NCBI GenBank assembly: GCA_016708875.1
Contig: JADJFA010000007.1
Coordinates: 1-64,000, forward strand
DNA: 64,000 bases
DNA from: Lewinellaceae bacterium
Lineage (GTDB): Bacteria > Bacteroidota > Bacteroidia > Chitinophagales > Saprospiraceae
Direction of reading: 5' to 3'
Positions 19,671 to 30,500 of this stretch are shown piece after piece; position 1 is the stretch's first letter, and every line of letters begins with the position of its first letter. The translations under genes were made by a program, and so were the position numbers. A model generated the notes under the pieces. The model saw only the letters and a list, made by a program, of their open reading frames with translations, ran no database searches and was not told the DNA's origin.

Positions 19671-20111
19671 ATGAACTTCCTCTGGGACACCAATATTCTT
19701 TTGCACTGTGTCCGTCGTTCAGTTAAATACAATGAACTCAACCAAACCCACAACTTTTTTGCTTCTGGTAATCAGGTGTTCTTGTCAGTAATCACCATTG
19801 GCGAAATTGAATCCATTGCTTATCAAAGGAATTGGTCCCAAGCAAAATGGAACGAGTTGCAATTGGTTGTTGGCGCCACATCATTACTAAGCATTTACGA
19901 AGAAGTTATTCATGCATATGCCCGGATTGATGCTTTCAGTCAAGGCAAACGATTTGGGCAACCTCTCCCTATTGGGGTCAGTGCTCGAAACATGGGCAAA
20001 AACGACCTTTGGCTTGCTGCTACTGCCCATGTAGGAAAATTCATTTTCGTCACCACCGATTTGGACTTCAACCATTTAGATGGTGTGTTTCTTGATCTAT
20101 TGAAGGTTTGA
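19671..20111 (+). CDS. PIN-domain toxin (VapC-type RNase)
   Basis: This 146-aa protein has the PIN acidic residues in order: Asp6 and Asn8 in LWDTNILLHC, Glu in IGEIESIA (about residue 45), Asp in KNDLWLAATA (about 111) and the last acidic strand in VTTDLDF (about 126). Such toxins are Mg-dependent RNases that cleave tRNA or rRNA unless held by the antitoxin. The start ATG follows the antitoxin stop by 37 bases. All catalytic residues are present, so this copy should be functional, unlike the decayed pair at 3570-4190. Confidence 0.85.
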   Translation: MNFLWDTNILLHCVRRSVKYNELNQTHNFFASGNQVFLSVITIGEIESIAYQRNWSQAKWNELQLVVGATSLLSIYEEVIHAYARIDAFSQGKRFGQPLPIGVSARNMGKNDLWLAATAHVGKFIFVTTDLDFNHLDGVFLDLLKV

Positions 20112-20156
20112 ATAGCCTCGCAGCCGAATGCTGTTTTACCTTTGCACACTTTTTTA

Positions 20157-20216
20157 CCCGCCGTAGTTTTAACGAAGGCGGGTTTATCGCCATAGCTTTA
20201 ACGAAGGCGGGTTTAT
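20157..20216. repeat. Two tandem copies of a 29-bp unit that can form a hairpin
   Basis: CGCCGTAGTTTTAACGAAGG-type units stand at about 20159-20187 and 20188-20216, differing at a few positions, both ending in GGCGGGTTTAT. CCCGCC...GGCGGG in the first unit can pair and is followed by TTTAT, so it may end transcription of the toxin gene. A related stretch (CGCCGTAGTTATGACGGAGG) lies inside the M23 gene near 51976. Confidence 0.65.
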
Positions 20217-20240
20217 TTGCCCCCCGCATCCCCAAATCAC

Positions 20241-20260
20241 CCTGCCTGCCGGCAGGCAGG
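20241..20260. repeat. Perfect 20-bp palindrome
   Basis: The 20 bases at 20241-20260 read CCTGCCTGCCGGCAGGCAGG, an exact palindrome, 19 bases before the pruA start codon. Confidence 0.85.
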
Positions 20261-20279
20261 AACAAATAACCACTCCTCC

Positions 20280-21909
20280 ATGACTGACGCAATATTCAAC
20301 GTCCCCTACCCTGTCAACGAACCGATCTGGAACTACGCCCCAGGCTCTCCAGAAAAAATCGCCCTGAAAAAAGCCCTTGCTGAAGCAAAGGCCGGGCAAA
20401 AAGACGTGCCGATGTACATCGGAGGCAAACACGTTTTTTCGGATGAAAAGAAGGCCATGCACCCGCCCCACGAGCGCAACCATGTGCTGGGACAATATTC
20501 AAAGGCAATGCGGAGCACGTAACGGCAGCAATAGATGCTGCCCTCGCAGCCAAACCCGCCTGGGAAGCCATGCCCTGGCAGGAACGCGCCGCCATTTTCC
20601 TACGCGCCGCCGATTTGCTCACAGGGCCATACCGTGCTAAAATGAGCGCGGCTACCATGCTCTGCCAAAGCAAAAACGCCTATCAGGCGGAGATTGATTG
20701 CATCTGCGAGCTGGCAGATTTCTGGCGGTACAATGTATATTTCATGCAGGAAATCTACAAACAACAGCCGCTCAGCACCCGCAACGTATGGAACCGCACG
20801 GACTGGCGACCACTCGAAGGTTTTGTTTTTGCCCTCACACCCTTCAATTTCACGGCCATTGCTGGCAATTTGCCTACAGCCCCGGCCATGCTTGGCAACG
20901 TAGCAGTCTGGAAACCTGCCGAATCACAGATTTACTCTGCTTCGGTCATCATGGAAATACTGGAAGAAGCTGGTTTACCTGCAGGGGTTATCAACCTCGT
21001 CTATGTGAGCGGGCCTGTCATGGGTGACGTGGTATTGAAACACCCCAGTTTTGCAGGCATCCACTTCACTGGCAGTACGGGCGTTTTTCAACAAATATGG
21101 AAAACCATCGGCGAGAACATTGCCAACTATCACTCTTACCCGCGCATCGTGGGCGAAACCGGCGGCAAGGATTTTGTGATGGTGCACAATTCTGCAGACC
21201 CGAAGGCAGTGGCCGTGGCACTTGGCAGGGGTGCGTTTGAATATCAGGGACAAAAATGCTCTGCTGCGTCGCGGGCGTATGTCCCCAAAAGCATTTGGCC
21301 TGATGTGCGAGACTATCTTCTGGCCGATTTGAAAAGTATGCAAATGGGCACTACTGAAGATTTCCGTAATTTTGTCAATGCAGTAATTGACGAAAAGGCG
21401 TTTGACAAAATCTCCAATTACATCGTCGAGGCGAAGAAATCGGACAAGGTAAAAGTGATCGCGGGCGGCAATTTCGACAAATCAAAGGTTTCTTCATCGA
21501 GCCGACCGTGCTGGAGGTTTCCGACCCGATGTACGTCACGATGTGCGAGGAGATTTTTGGGCCGGTGCTGACGATCTATGTGTACGAGGACAAGGATTTT
21601 TCCAAAACGCTCGACATCTTGAACGCGACTTCGCCATACGCACTCACGGGAGCAATTTTTGCAAACGACCGCGCCGCACTCGCACTCGCCAACGACAAAC
21701 TCCGCCATGCTGCGGGCAACTATTACATCAACGACAAGCCCACAGGAGCAGTGGTCGGCCAACAACCATTCGGCGGTGGTCGCGCCTCAGGCACGAACGA
21801 CAAGGCTGGTTCGATGATCAATCTTTATCGTTGGTTATCGCCGCGCACTTTGAAGGAAAACATGGTGCCGCCCACGGATTATCGGTATCCGTTTTTGGGG
21901 GAGGAATGA
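20280..21909 (+). CDS. pruA: L-glutamate gamma-semialdehyde (delta-1-pyrroline-5-carboxylate) dehydrogenase, two frameshifts
   Basis: The reconstructed protein is about 543 aa, the normal size for the single-function enzyme of Bacteroidota. Visible motifs are FALTPFNFTAIAGNLPTAPA, the NAD-binding FTGSTGVF, the general base Glu in VGETGGKDFV, and the catalytic Cys in EYQGQKCSAASR; the C-terminal half has EEIFGPVLTIYVY and QQPFGGGRASGTNDKAG. It oxidises glutamate semialdehyde to glutamate, the second step of proline breakdown. The frame changes near 20505 and near 21485 (KSKGFFIEPTVLE would be restored by one base). The 1,630-nt span is one more than a multiple of 3. No proline dehydrogenase lies next to it. 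Confidence 0.9.
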
Positions 21910-21956
21910 AAAAAGAGGTGACATCTCCGACGGAGGAGGAGGTGTCACCTCTTTTT
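21910..21956. terminator. Two-way terminator between pruA and the converging lipoprotein gene
   Basis: AAAAGAGGTGACA (21911-21923) pairs with TGTCACCTCTTTT (21943-21955), with A and T runs on both sides. The minus-strand gene ends inside this hairpin. Confidence 0.85.
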
Positions 21957-22508
21957 CTGAAAGCGCCGAACGATATGATAATCAAGATAATCTGCATCTC
22001 CGTAATCATGTTTCCACTGGAATCCCATTCGATTTTGCCCCTCAAAGGAGAATTGCAGGGTTGAAATAGTTTTGTTCAATGGATGTCGTTCTGCTTCAAA
22101 AGTATAACTTGAATCGGTTTGCGCAATAAGGTGGTATGTCCCATCAGGTGTGCCACACTTACCGCCATAATTGCCTGGGAAACAGCACAATACTCCATCC
22201 TGAACCCGAAATCTGAACATCTTGGAGTAGTCTTTCTTTATTTTTTTATTGGCCTGATAGTTTCCTTCCAACTGGTCGTTGGTCACCATCCAGGTAAATG
22301 CGCGTCCTTGGTCTTTGCCGATGCCCTTCCATGTTCCGGATAATAGCGGAAGTTTCTGTGGGATGGTCGAATCCGTTGGTTCGACGAAAAGATTTGCGGT
22401 GAGGGAGGGTAACCTGATATCCGAAGATTCTGATTGGGAAACTTCGCTGCAAGCCTGAATGACAAGAAAAAAGGTGATAAACAGGAGAATACGTTGAGCA
22501 GTGTTCAT
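21945..22508 (-). CDS. Lipoprotein of unknown function
   Basis: This 187-aa protein has a lipoprotein signal (FFLVIQACSE, cysteine at about residue 20). After a spacer, the segment LSGTWKGIGKDQGRAFTW and later strands suggest a small beta-barrel of the kind found in lipoproteins that bind small hydrophobic or surface ligands, but no family can be named. It contains a cysteine pair (LCCFPGNYGGKC, about residues 108-119). Its frame is intact and its stop codon overlaps the shared terminator with pruA. Confidence 0.6.
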   Translation of the reverse strand: MNTAQRILLFITFFLVIQACSEVSQSESSDIRLPSLTANLFVEPTDSTIPQKLPLLSGTWKGIGKDQGRAFTWMVTNDQLEGNYQANKKIKKDYSKMFRFRVQDGVLCCFPGNYGGKCGTPDGTYHLIAQTDSSYTFEAERHPLNKTISTLQFSFEGQNRMGFQWKHDYGDADYLDYHIVRRFQKKR

Positions 22509-22607
22509 TTCTAAAATTTTTAAAATGAGAAATACTTTGCCCGGGACGCATTATCCTTCCAAAATACATAAGGTCGACTGACTTTTAATAGTTGGCGAAA
22601 TTGTGCG

Positions 22608-23063
22608 CTACATCGCACTCCTCCAAATCGTTTGCAGCACCAAAGTACCCATATAAATCGCGCCCAAAAGCGTCAGCCAGCGGAACATCTTGCCCAAACG
22701 CTCTGTGCCTTCGAGCAGCGCATCGTCGTCGGTTTCGCTGGAGCGCAAAAGCCGCCAAGCCTTGTGGCCTTCTATTATGCCCTTGGTAAAACAATAAATA
22801 ATAGCGGAGGTGCCAAGCAAATTGAAAACCCGGGAAAGGTTGCCGCCTTCCAAAAGATAGAAGTCGCCCTGTTTCTGAGACCAAAACCAGAATATGGAAT
22901 AAAGCGAAAGCAATGAAACGGATATACCAACAATGATACATAGCACCATCAAGGGCACCCCGATTTTGGAGGAGCGGCGCAACTGCTCCAGCAATCTGTC
23001 TGTGAGCCAGAGGCCGTGGTTTTCAACAGTTTCTTGAACTGTTTCGTTATCAAGATTTTCCAT
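22608..23063 (-). CDS. Membrane protein of unknown function
   Basis: This 151-aa protein has three hydrophobic segments (about residues 36-62, 82-97 and 127-145) after an acidic N-terminus. It resembles the upstream neighbour at 23118-23591 in length, order of helices and the phrase linking the second and third helix (Glu/Ala-rich stretch ending LFRWL or LHRFL type), so the two are probably old paralogues. They are 54 bases apart and likely co-transcribed. No function can be assigned. Confidence 0.6.
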   Translation of the reverse strand: MENLDNETVQETVENHGLWLTDRLLEQLRRSSKIGVPLMVLCIIVGISVSLLSLYSIFWFWSQKQGDFYLLEGGNLSRVFNLLGTSAIIYCFTKGIIEGHKAWRLLRSSETDDDALLEGTERLGKMFRWLTLLGAIYMGTLVLQTIWRSAM

Positions 23064-23117
23064 AACTATTTGAGTCTAAACCGCGTAGGTTTTAAAAATC
23101 TACAAGGTTTTCGAGCA

Positions 23118-23591
23118 TTATTCAGATTGAAGCGGTTCTTCATAAATGCTGTTGTATTCCGTCATAATTTGAATGGTGCTGAACCACTGAATAGTAGACG
23201 ACCATAGCCAAAGCGCAGCCATAACTAAGGCCAAAAGCAAAAAGCGATGTAAATGCCGGAAGGCTTTTTCCAGTAACAGTTGGTCTTGTCCAACCAGTGC
23301 GCGTTCCAAATCTTGGCCGAAACGGAAACAAAAATACCCCACCGCCAGCATAGGGGAATACAATAACAATACACCAACATGCACCAACGCACTTTGGTAA
23401 ACGCCCATGCCTGAAGTAAAAACCTTCAAATGCTGATATATCATCCAGCCATAATAGGCACTGATAATAAATGCAAAGCGTTTGGCCCAGGGCGCTGTTT
23501 GCGCCCAATAGTCCTCCATCCATTGCCCGGCAGGGCGATCGTCTTCAGAAGGACTGAAGTCTGAGGGGGCGTCTAATGGAGTATTTGTCAT
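23118..23591 (-). CDS. Membrane protein of unknown function, probable paralogue of its neighbour
   Basis: This 157-aa protein has an acidic N-terminus and about three to four hydrophobic segments (KRFAFIISAYYGWMIY, ALVHVGVLLLYSPMLAVGYF, FLLLALVMAALWLW). The start at 23591 was chosen because the next upstream start adds 31 residues with no matching neighbour. It is the first gene of a likely two-gene unit with 22608-23063. Confidence 0.55.
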   Translation of the reverse strand: MTNTPLDAPSDFSPSEDDRPAGQWMEDYWAQTAPWAKRFAFIISAYYGWMIYQHLKVFTSGMGVYQSALVHVGVLLLYSPMLAVGYFCFRFGQDLERALVGQDQLLLEKAFRHLHRFLLLALVMAALWLWSSTIQWFSTIQIMTEYNSIYEEPLQSE

Positions 23592-23687
23592 GGCGATAAT
23601 TTTGGGTAAACATACTGAATTCTTAAAATAGCAACGAATCAGGATCACGTTTTTAATCGTTACAAATCCAGTTTCCTTACCCACTTT

Positions 23688-25500
23688 TCATTCTATTGTT
23701 TTAAATCCTTCAATTGTTTTGCTTTCTTGTTCAAAAAAATCAAACAACAGCAATTCGTTTTCTCCTTTTTTTAACCACGACGCAGGGCAATATAAGCGTT
23801 GTTGAGGACCGATATTCCAATAACGGCCCAGGTTGTCCATTTATATACAAGACTCCTTTTGAATACTTACTCAGATCAAAATAAGTATCTCCAGTTTTGG
23901 TCAATTGAAAAGTTCCCTTGAAAAAATTGCAGGGCATATCCTCCCTAAATCTTTTTTGATTCAATTTTTGATTCCCCTTAATAAATGTTTCATCCATGGG
24001 CAACAAAGTGATTTCCCAGTCCATTAAAGTCATGCCGTTTAAAGTAACGCGATCTGTAATACCTTTTCGGTCAATCATAAATTGTGCGAAATTTATATGC
24101 CCCATTCCTTCTACCAGTATTTCCAGAATTGGGTTTGCCACTTCCGTTTTTGGAAGCATTACTTCCCAATTGCCGCCATCACGATAGACCGTATCAATAA
24201 AAACGCCATTTAAAAACACCAAGGCATAATCATGGGGTTCCCATATTTTCAATTTGCCGCTTTTATGTCCGAAAAGTGTTGTTTTGTATAGAATCAAGCC
24301 CTGGTTTTGGTTGAAGGCCTCCATAGGTTTGGGTTGTGGCGCGTTTATTATAGGTAAATCATAATTAAAAATGTTGTGTGCCCTATACAATGTGATATCG
24401 GGTATTTCAATTGTTTCAATTGGTTTTGGCAGCGCTGGAATTTTATAATCAACATACTGTTCAATTAAATTGCGCAGCATAAAGTATTTGGCAGTAGGTT
24501 GCCCTTGTTCATTGATCGGCGCATCATAATCATAACTGGTTATATCCGGTTGATACATGGTGGGCGAAAAAGCATTTGCGCCAGCAGTAAACCCAAAATT
24601 GGTCCCGCCGTGAATGACATAAAAATTAAAGGACTTTTTATTTTGTAATAAGAATTTCATTTCGTTTTTCAAACCATTGGTATCAGGTCGTTGCCATTTT
24701 TCTCCCCAATGCGTCAACCAACCCGGATAGGTTTCACCACTAAAAGCCGGCACATTAGGATTTCTTTTATTTGCTTCTTCAAAATCTTTTGCGCTGCTTC
24801 CGCTGTCCAATCCAATAGCGGCCCCGTCTATATTTCCTGCTTCCAGCATATAAGAAGTTGGGCCGTCTGAAGTATAGAAAGGGATATTGATCTTGTTTTT
24901 AATCCACAGCGCTCTCAAGGCTTCCATGTATTTTTTATCATTGCCATAACTGCCGTATTCATTCTCTATCTGTATCATTACTATTGGTCCTCCCCTTGTG
25001 CATTGCAAGGGTATAACTTCTTTTGCCAGCTGGTTGATGTATCTGGTTACAGCCTTCATGTACCTTGGATCCATACACCGAATCTTTATATCCGGGATTT
25101 TTAAAAGATACGATGGCAGTCCGCCAAAATCCCATTCCGCACAAACGTAGGGTCCCGGACGCAGTATTACCCACAGGCCTTCTTCCTGGCAAATGCGTAC
25201 AAATTCAGCCACATTTCTATTGCCGGTTGAAAAATCGAAAACACCTTCTTTGGTTTCGTGGTAGTTCCAAAACAGATAGGCTGCAATGGTATTGCAACCC
25301 ATTGCTTTTGCCATTTGAATGCGGTGCCTCCAGTATTCTTGCGGTATCCTGGCTGGGTGCATTTCACCACTGATGATTTGGAATGGTTTTCCATTCAGAA
25401 GGAAATCGTCTTTGCCGAGGACAAACTGATGTTTTGTCTGGCAAAGTGCAGGGACGGCATTTATCTGTAATAAGAAACAAAGTATTAAAAGTTTTTTCAT
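23688..25500 (-). CDS. GH35-family beta-galactosidase, secreted (one frameshift near the C-terminus)
   Basis: A signal peptide (residues 1-20, ending ALCQ) leads into a glycoside hydrolase family 35 TIM barrel: ISGEMHPARIPQEYWRHRI, GPYVCAEWDFGGLPSYLL, the acid/base Glu in IQIENEYGSYG (about residue 180) and the nucleophile Glu in FSGETYPGW (about 257), then HGGTNFGFTAGA. The C-terminal jelly-roll domains end with GVLYINGQ, after which the frame changes at about 23835. The other frame gives the family's usual ending (NLGRYWNIGPQQ...WLKKGENELLLFDF) and stops at 23688. The enzyme removes terminal beta-galactose from oligosaccharides, probably in the periplasm. No polysaccharide-utilisation SusC/D genes lie near it. 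Confidence 0.88.
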
Positions 25501-25545
25501 AAGCCTTAATGCAATCTGTGTTCAACCCTAGCCAATTGCGTTACC

Positions 25546-26574
25546 TCAAAGATTTTCCTGCTCACGAATTTCCACCACTACTTTTCCAACAGTTTTTCCT
25601 GTCTGAAACAGCCGCACCGCGTCCGGCAATTTATCAAAAGGAAAAACATGTCCCACGTAGGGAGGCGCGAGGCCCAGCGCTTCCAATTCAACCAATAAAC
25701 CCCGAAGCAACTCGGCGTTTTCATACAGCCATATCAGATTGAAGCCCAGCACGGCACGGTTGGTTTCTACCATACGTTGCGGATCAATTTTGGGACGGGT
25801 AAAAAAGTGCCACAGCAGGTGGAGCTTGTTTGGACGATCGCTGGCAGTAGCATAGCGAGCCGAGCCAAATACAACCGCCCGGCCCATCGGCGCCAGCCTT
25901 GAAAAAGGGATGCTGAAAAATGGGCCACCCACACTGTCCATGAGCAAATGAAGTGGCTGGTCACCAAGTGCGGCCTTGAGTTTCTCCTTAAAATCCTTCC
26001 CGCGCACGATGACTCGGTCGTAGCCTTCCGACTTTGCAAAATCTACTTTAGCCGCGCTTCCCACCGTGCCAATGGTAAAACAACCGTAGGCTTTGGAAAT
26101 CTTCAACGCCTGCAATCCTACACCACCTACTGCACTGTGAATCAGCACGTTTTGGCCCCGCTGCAATGCACCCAAAGTTGCCATACCATAATAGGCAGTG
26201 AGGGTTTGTACGAGATAGGCCGCACCCGTATTGAAATCCCAATCATCTGGCAACGGGATAGCATACCGGGAATCAATGTTCAGGTGAGTGGTGTACGCGC
26301 CAAAGCGGGTGACGCCCATTATTCGGTCGCCAGGTCGGAGATGCGTGATGCCTTCGCCTACTGCTTCAATAATGCCCGAATACTCCAGACCGGGTGTGAA
26401 TTCGCCTTTGGGCGTAGCGCCATAAAGCCCCCAAATGGCAAATACATCTGCAAAATTTAGGCCGATAGCGCGTACGGCCACCTGCACTTCGCCGGGAGCA
26501 GGTGCGGCGAGTTCAAAATTTTGGGGTTTTAGATCTGCCAGATTGCCAGCGAGGAGAGTGTAGCGAGTGGGCAT
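25546..26574 (-). CDS. Zinc-free MDR/quinone-oxidoreductase family protein
   Basis: This 342-aa protein has the medium-chain dehydrogenase fold without the zinc ligands: GLNFADVFAIWGLYG, PGLEYSGIIEAVGEG, the NADPH-binding HSAVGGVGLQALK (about residues 147-159) and LLMDSVGGPFF. It is closest in type to VAT-1/quinone oxidoreductases that reduce quinones or enones with NADPH. Substrate unknown. Its stop lies 46 bases from the start of the GH35 gene; both are on the minus strand and could share a transcript, but their jobs do not suggest it. Confidence 0.82.
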   Translation of the reverse strand: MPTRYTLLAGNLADLKPQNFELAAPAPGEVQVAVRAIGLNFADVFAIWGLYGATPKGEFTPGLEYSGIIEAVGEGITHLRPGDRIMGVTRFGAYTTHLNIDSRYAIPLPDDWDFNTGAAYLVQTLTAYYGMATLGALQRGQNVLIHSAVGGVGLQALKISKAYGCFTIGTVGSAAKVDFAKSEGYDRVIVRGKDFKEKLKAALGDQPLHLLMDSVGGPFFSIPFSRLAPMGRAVVFGSARYATASDRPNKLHLLWHFFTRPKIDPQRMVETNRAVLGFNLIWLYENAELLRGLLVELEALGLAPPYVGHVFPFDKLPDAVRLFQTGKTVGKVVVEIREQENL

Positions 26575-26585
26575 TTACAATGAAG

Positions 26586-27395
26586 TCAATTTAGAGGGAT
26601 ATGGTCACCGTGAAGAAATGGAGCCAATGGGTATGGTACGGAATCGGGGTAAGCGATTAAATTTGATGAGGCAATGGATTGGAGGACTATTGCAGGGCAA
26701 TACTCGTGGAGTTTAAGTAGCCGAAGTGTGCTTTCAAAAACCTCATCTATTGGCGCAGAAATGCTCACTGGCTCGTTCGTGTAAGGGTGATGAAACGACA
26801 ATAACATGCTGTGCAAGAACATTCTATGCAGGTCGAATACGTCCCGGAAATAAGAGTTGTGCTTCACATCGCCATGTCGTTTGTCGCCAATGACGGGGTA
26901 TCTGAGGTGGGCAAAATGTTTGCGGATTTGATGCCTGCGTCCAGTTTCCAGTTGCGCTTCAATAAGGGAGAACCGCGCCGTTTTATGGCGCAACCCCATG
27001 GGGTGGTCTATCTCCGAAGTGCCAAGGCGTTTGAAATGGGTAATGGCCTGAAGTGGCCCCTTGCCGGAGTCGGGGTCGTCGAGCGCGTAGTCAACAGTAC
27101 CCGTTTCCGGCACCCAGCCGCGCACGATGGCGAGGTATTTTTTCTCCACGATTTTGTCCATGACCTGCTCGCCAAGCAGCCCGGAGGCTTCGGCATTTTT
27201 ACCAAAAATTAGGACACCCGAAGTGGCCCTGTCGAGCCGATGTACGGGGTACACGCGCTGCCCGATCTGGTCGCGGAGGAGTTGTACTACAAACACGGTG
27301 TCCTCGCTGATTCGGGTCCGGTGCATGAGGATTCCGGGCGGCTTGTTGATGGCCGCAAAGTGATCGTCGGAGAAAAGAATGGGAAATGCTTTCAA
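26586..27395 (-). CDS. truC: RluA-family pseudouridine synthase (TruC-like)
   Basis: This 269-aa protein has the catalytic motif HRLDRATSGV, with Asp55 as the nucleophile, then the family's YLAIVRGW and LETGRRHQIRKHFAHLRYPVIGDKRHGD. The short length without an S4 domain and the NKPPGILMHR start fit TruC, which modifies U65 of tRNA. The last 40 residues (after LRLLKLHEY) are unlike the family and may be a read-through extension. The gene stops 11 bases before the start of the MDR gene, so the two are likely co-transcribed. Confidence 0.8.
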   Translation of the reverse strand: MKAFPILFSDDHFAAINKPPGILMHRTRISEDTVFVVQLLRDQIGQRVYPVHRLDRATSGVLIFGKNAEASGLLGEQVMDKIVEKKYLAIVRGWVPETGTVDYALDDPDSGKGPLQAITHFKRLGTSEIDHPMGLRHKTARFSLIEAQLETGRRHQIRKHFAHLRYPVIGDKRHGDVKHNSYFRDVFDLHRMFLHSMLLSFHHPYTNEPVSISAPIDEVFESTLRLLKLHEYCPAIVLQSIASSNLIAYPDSVPYPLAPFLHGDHIPLN

Positions 27396-27427
27396 GCCTC
27401 AAACTTACTGCGACTAAGGCAAACACT

Positions 27428-27453
27428 TTGAGTCATGCCGGTGCTAATTTTGC
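27428..27453 (+). promoter_or_regulatory. Candidate promoter of the BNR/DUF4832 gene
   Basis: TAATTTTG (27446-27453) is a perfect TAnnTTTG; TTTG at 27428-27431 is a possible upstream element at a slightly short distance. The start codon is at 27502. Confidence 0.45.
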
Positions 27454-27501
27454 AGGAGAAAAATCTGCTATTTCATTTTTATATAATCTTGGCTTTTCAA
27501 A

Positions 27502-30500
27502 ATGATTCAATCTTCTTCCCGCCTGCTAATTTTTATCGCTTTTTCCCAGTTAGGCGTATGCGTTTTTGGACAATCAGCTTACCCCAGTAATTTCACGCCG
27601 CATGGCCCTGGCGGTGGTGGTTATATGTACAGTCCATCTATCAGCCCATTCGACGCTAATCACCTCTTCCTTGTTTGCGATATGGGTGGTATGTATCGCT
27701 CCCAAGATGGCGGACAAACCTGGAAGATGCAAGCCACCCAAAACCTTGTAAGCACTGTAAAAGGCAAAGTACAATTCAGTTCGGACCCGAATATTTTATA
27801 CGTCGTCAGACGCTCCAGAACCAACTTGAACGACCCGCTTTTGCGGGGTGAGTTGGCAAAAAGCACCGATGGTGGCGCGAGCTGGCAAGCCATGACCGAC
27901 CCGACTGAAAGTGGGGTGCATCGCCTCGAAATTGACCCTGGCAGCACCCAGCGCCTCATCACGAATGAATATAATCAACTGTTTTTTAGTGCGGATGGGG
28001 GCAACTCATGGACCTCTGTCTTCCATCCGTCTGACAATCAAATGTGGCTGGGAGGTGTATTTTGGGATGGCCAAAACATTTACATTGGCACGAACCACGG
28101 ACTCCTGGTTTCTAAAAATGGCGGGACGAGTTTTGCGATCGAAAATCACAACGGTCTACCTGCCGGGACGGGCATTTATCACTTGGCAGGCGCAAAATCC
28201 GGGGCGACAACACGCCTGTTTTGTATTCCTTCCCCCGCATCAGAAATGTATGCCTGGGGCGAACCCTTGGGTTTTAATGGACTTCGACAAGGCGTTTTTC
28301 GAATGAATTACACGACGAACGCGACCTGGGCAAACACGCGGGGCAACATACCAGCCGATGTTGATATTGCCTGGGTAGATTTGGCAAATAACAATATCCA
28401 AACCATTTGGGCAGAAGGAGCAGATGCCCAAAGTTTTACCCTGACCTACAAGTCCACAGACGGTGGACAAAGTTGGATGAGTGTTTATCAAACGAATGGA
28501 AATCAAAATATTAGCACAGGTTGGATTGGGGCGGATGGCGCATTTTGGTTGCAGCAAAACGGTCCGGCACTTGGTTTGGATGTTTCGGACAACGACCCCA
28601 ATCACGTTATCCGAACGAATGGTCAGGTGGAAATTACCACCGACGGAGGCACTGGCTGGCGATCCGCATACGTCCTCCCAAACTATTTGAACCCAATTGG
28701 CCAGCCAACACCGATTCAAAAGTTTTACAAATCATCCGGACTGGATGTAACCACTACACACCAAATTTTTTGGAAAAACGACCAGGAGCTTTATTTGTGC
28801 AATACAGATATTGGCCAGACCTATTCCTCCGATGGAGGTGATACCTGGACCTTTGCTCGAAACACCTTTTTTGACTATGGACCGGTTGCCAACAACAATT
28901 GGTACCGCATGGTCGAACGCCCTGATAACCATGAACTTTTCGCTGCGGTGACGGAACTCAACGATATTTATCTTGGCTATAGGACTGCGGATTCGGAGAT
29001 TGAAGGCCCCGGTGGTTTGGTTGTGCATTCAACCGATGGAGGGGCAAGTTGGGACACGTTGCACAACTTTGGACATCCCGTAGTCTGGCTTGAATTGGAC
29101 AAAAACAACCCCGACCGAATGTGGGCAAGCGTGGTAAACCATGTAGATGGCGGTATTTTCAGAACAAGCAATGGTGGGCAATCCTGGGATAAACTTAGTG
29201 CCCCACCGCGTACAGAAGGTCATCCGTACAACATCATCAGTCTTGCAGACGGGGGCCTGGTGGTCACATTCTCCGCCCGAAAACTCGACGATGGCAACCT
29301 GACCGAAAGCAGTGGTGTGTTTTATTCACCTGATGGTGGAAATACATGGCAGGATCGAACCGCAGCAGCCATGAAATTTTATACAAAAGATCTTGTTATT
29401 GACCCACACGACCCCTCAGGAAACACTTGGTATTCAACGGTTTGGGGAAGAAACAGCGTGTGGCCAGGGCCGAACAATCAGGACAATGGAGGGCTTTATA
29501 AAACAATTGATCGTGGATTGACCTGGACCCGTATTTTTTCAAAAACCCCAAGCGACCAAACTGAAAGCATCACGATTCATCCCTCTAAACCCGGCACGGC
29601 CTATTTGACGGTTGAAAACGATGGGCTGTATTTCACGGAAAACCTTGGCGCGGCTACTCCAACTTTTGATCTGGTTACAAGCTATCGCTGGTGGCGACCG
29701 AAGCGGGTATTCTTCAACCCAAACGATGAAAGCGAGATATGGGTTACCAGCATGGGCGGCGGCGTTTGGAAGGGCATTTCAAGCCCGGCAGGCACGATCA
29801 ACTACACCCCCTCAACCGAAGATTTTGTCAACCCGGAGCGCGGATTCATGCAATTTACGGAGACCAACTCCACCAACTATACGCCTCTCAACGCTACGGA
29901 CCTAGCCTTGTGGCGAACCCTAAACCAGCCTTTTGGCGCCGATTATTCCATTTACTCCACCCTCGGTTACCGGGGCTTTTATCTGGAAGATTTTACAAAT
30001 GGCCCGATTTCCAACGCCTACATGGATGCCATGCAACTGGATTTTGACGCTGCAAGACAAGCAGGGGTCAAGTTGGTAGTGCGTTTTGCATACACCCGAA
30101 AGACTACTCCTCCTTATGGCGACGCATCAAAAAGCATTGTCTTACAGCATATTGCTCAGTTCAAACCGCTCCTTCAAGCCAATGCTGACGTAATCGCTGT
30201 GCTGAATATGGGCTTTATTGGCGCATGGGGCGAAGGTTATTATACCGATCATTTTGGCGACGACTCGCAGCCTCCCTACGGCTTAACGGTTCAAAACTGG
30301 AACGATCGAACAGAAGTACTGAATGCCTTGCTCGATGCCTTGCCCGCAGATCGTTCGGTGCAAGTGCGCGTGCCACAAATGAAGCAAAAAGCCGTTTACG
30401 GCGCATTAGCCCCTACTAATTCTGCTCCTCTTTCTGTGGGGGAAGCCTGGCAAAACACACCCAAGGCCCGCATAGGCTTTCTCAATGACTGCTTTTTAGC

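Noticed and set aside
23688..25500. A polysaccharide utilisation locus around the GH35 enzyme
   Set aside because: No SusC/SusD pair, regulator or other glycoside hydrolase is next to it; neighbours are an MDR oxidoreductase and membrane proteins.
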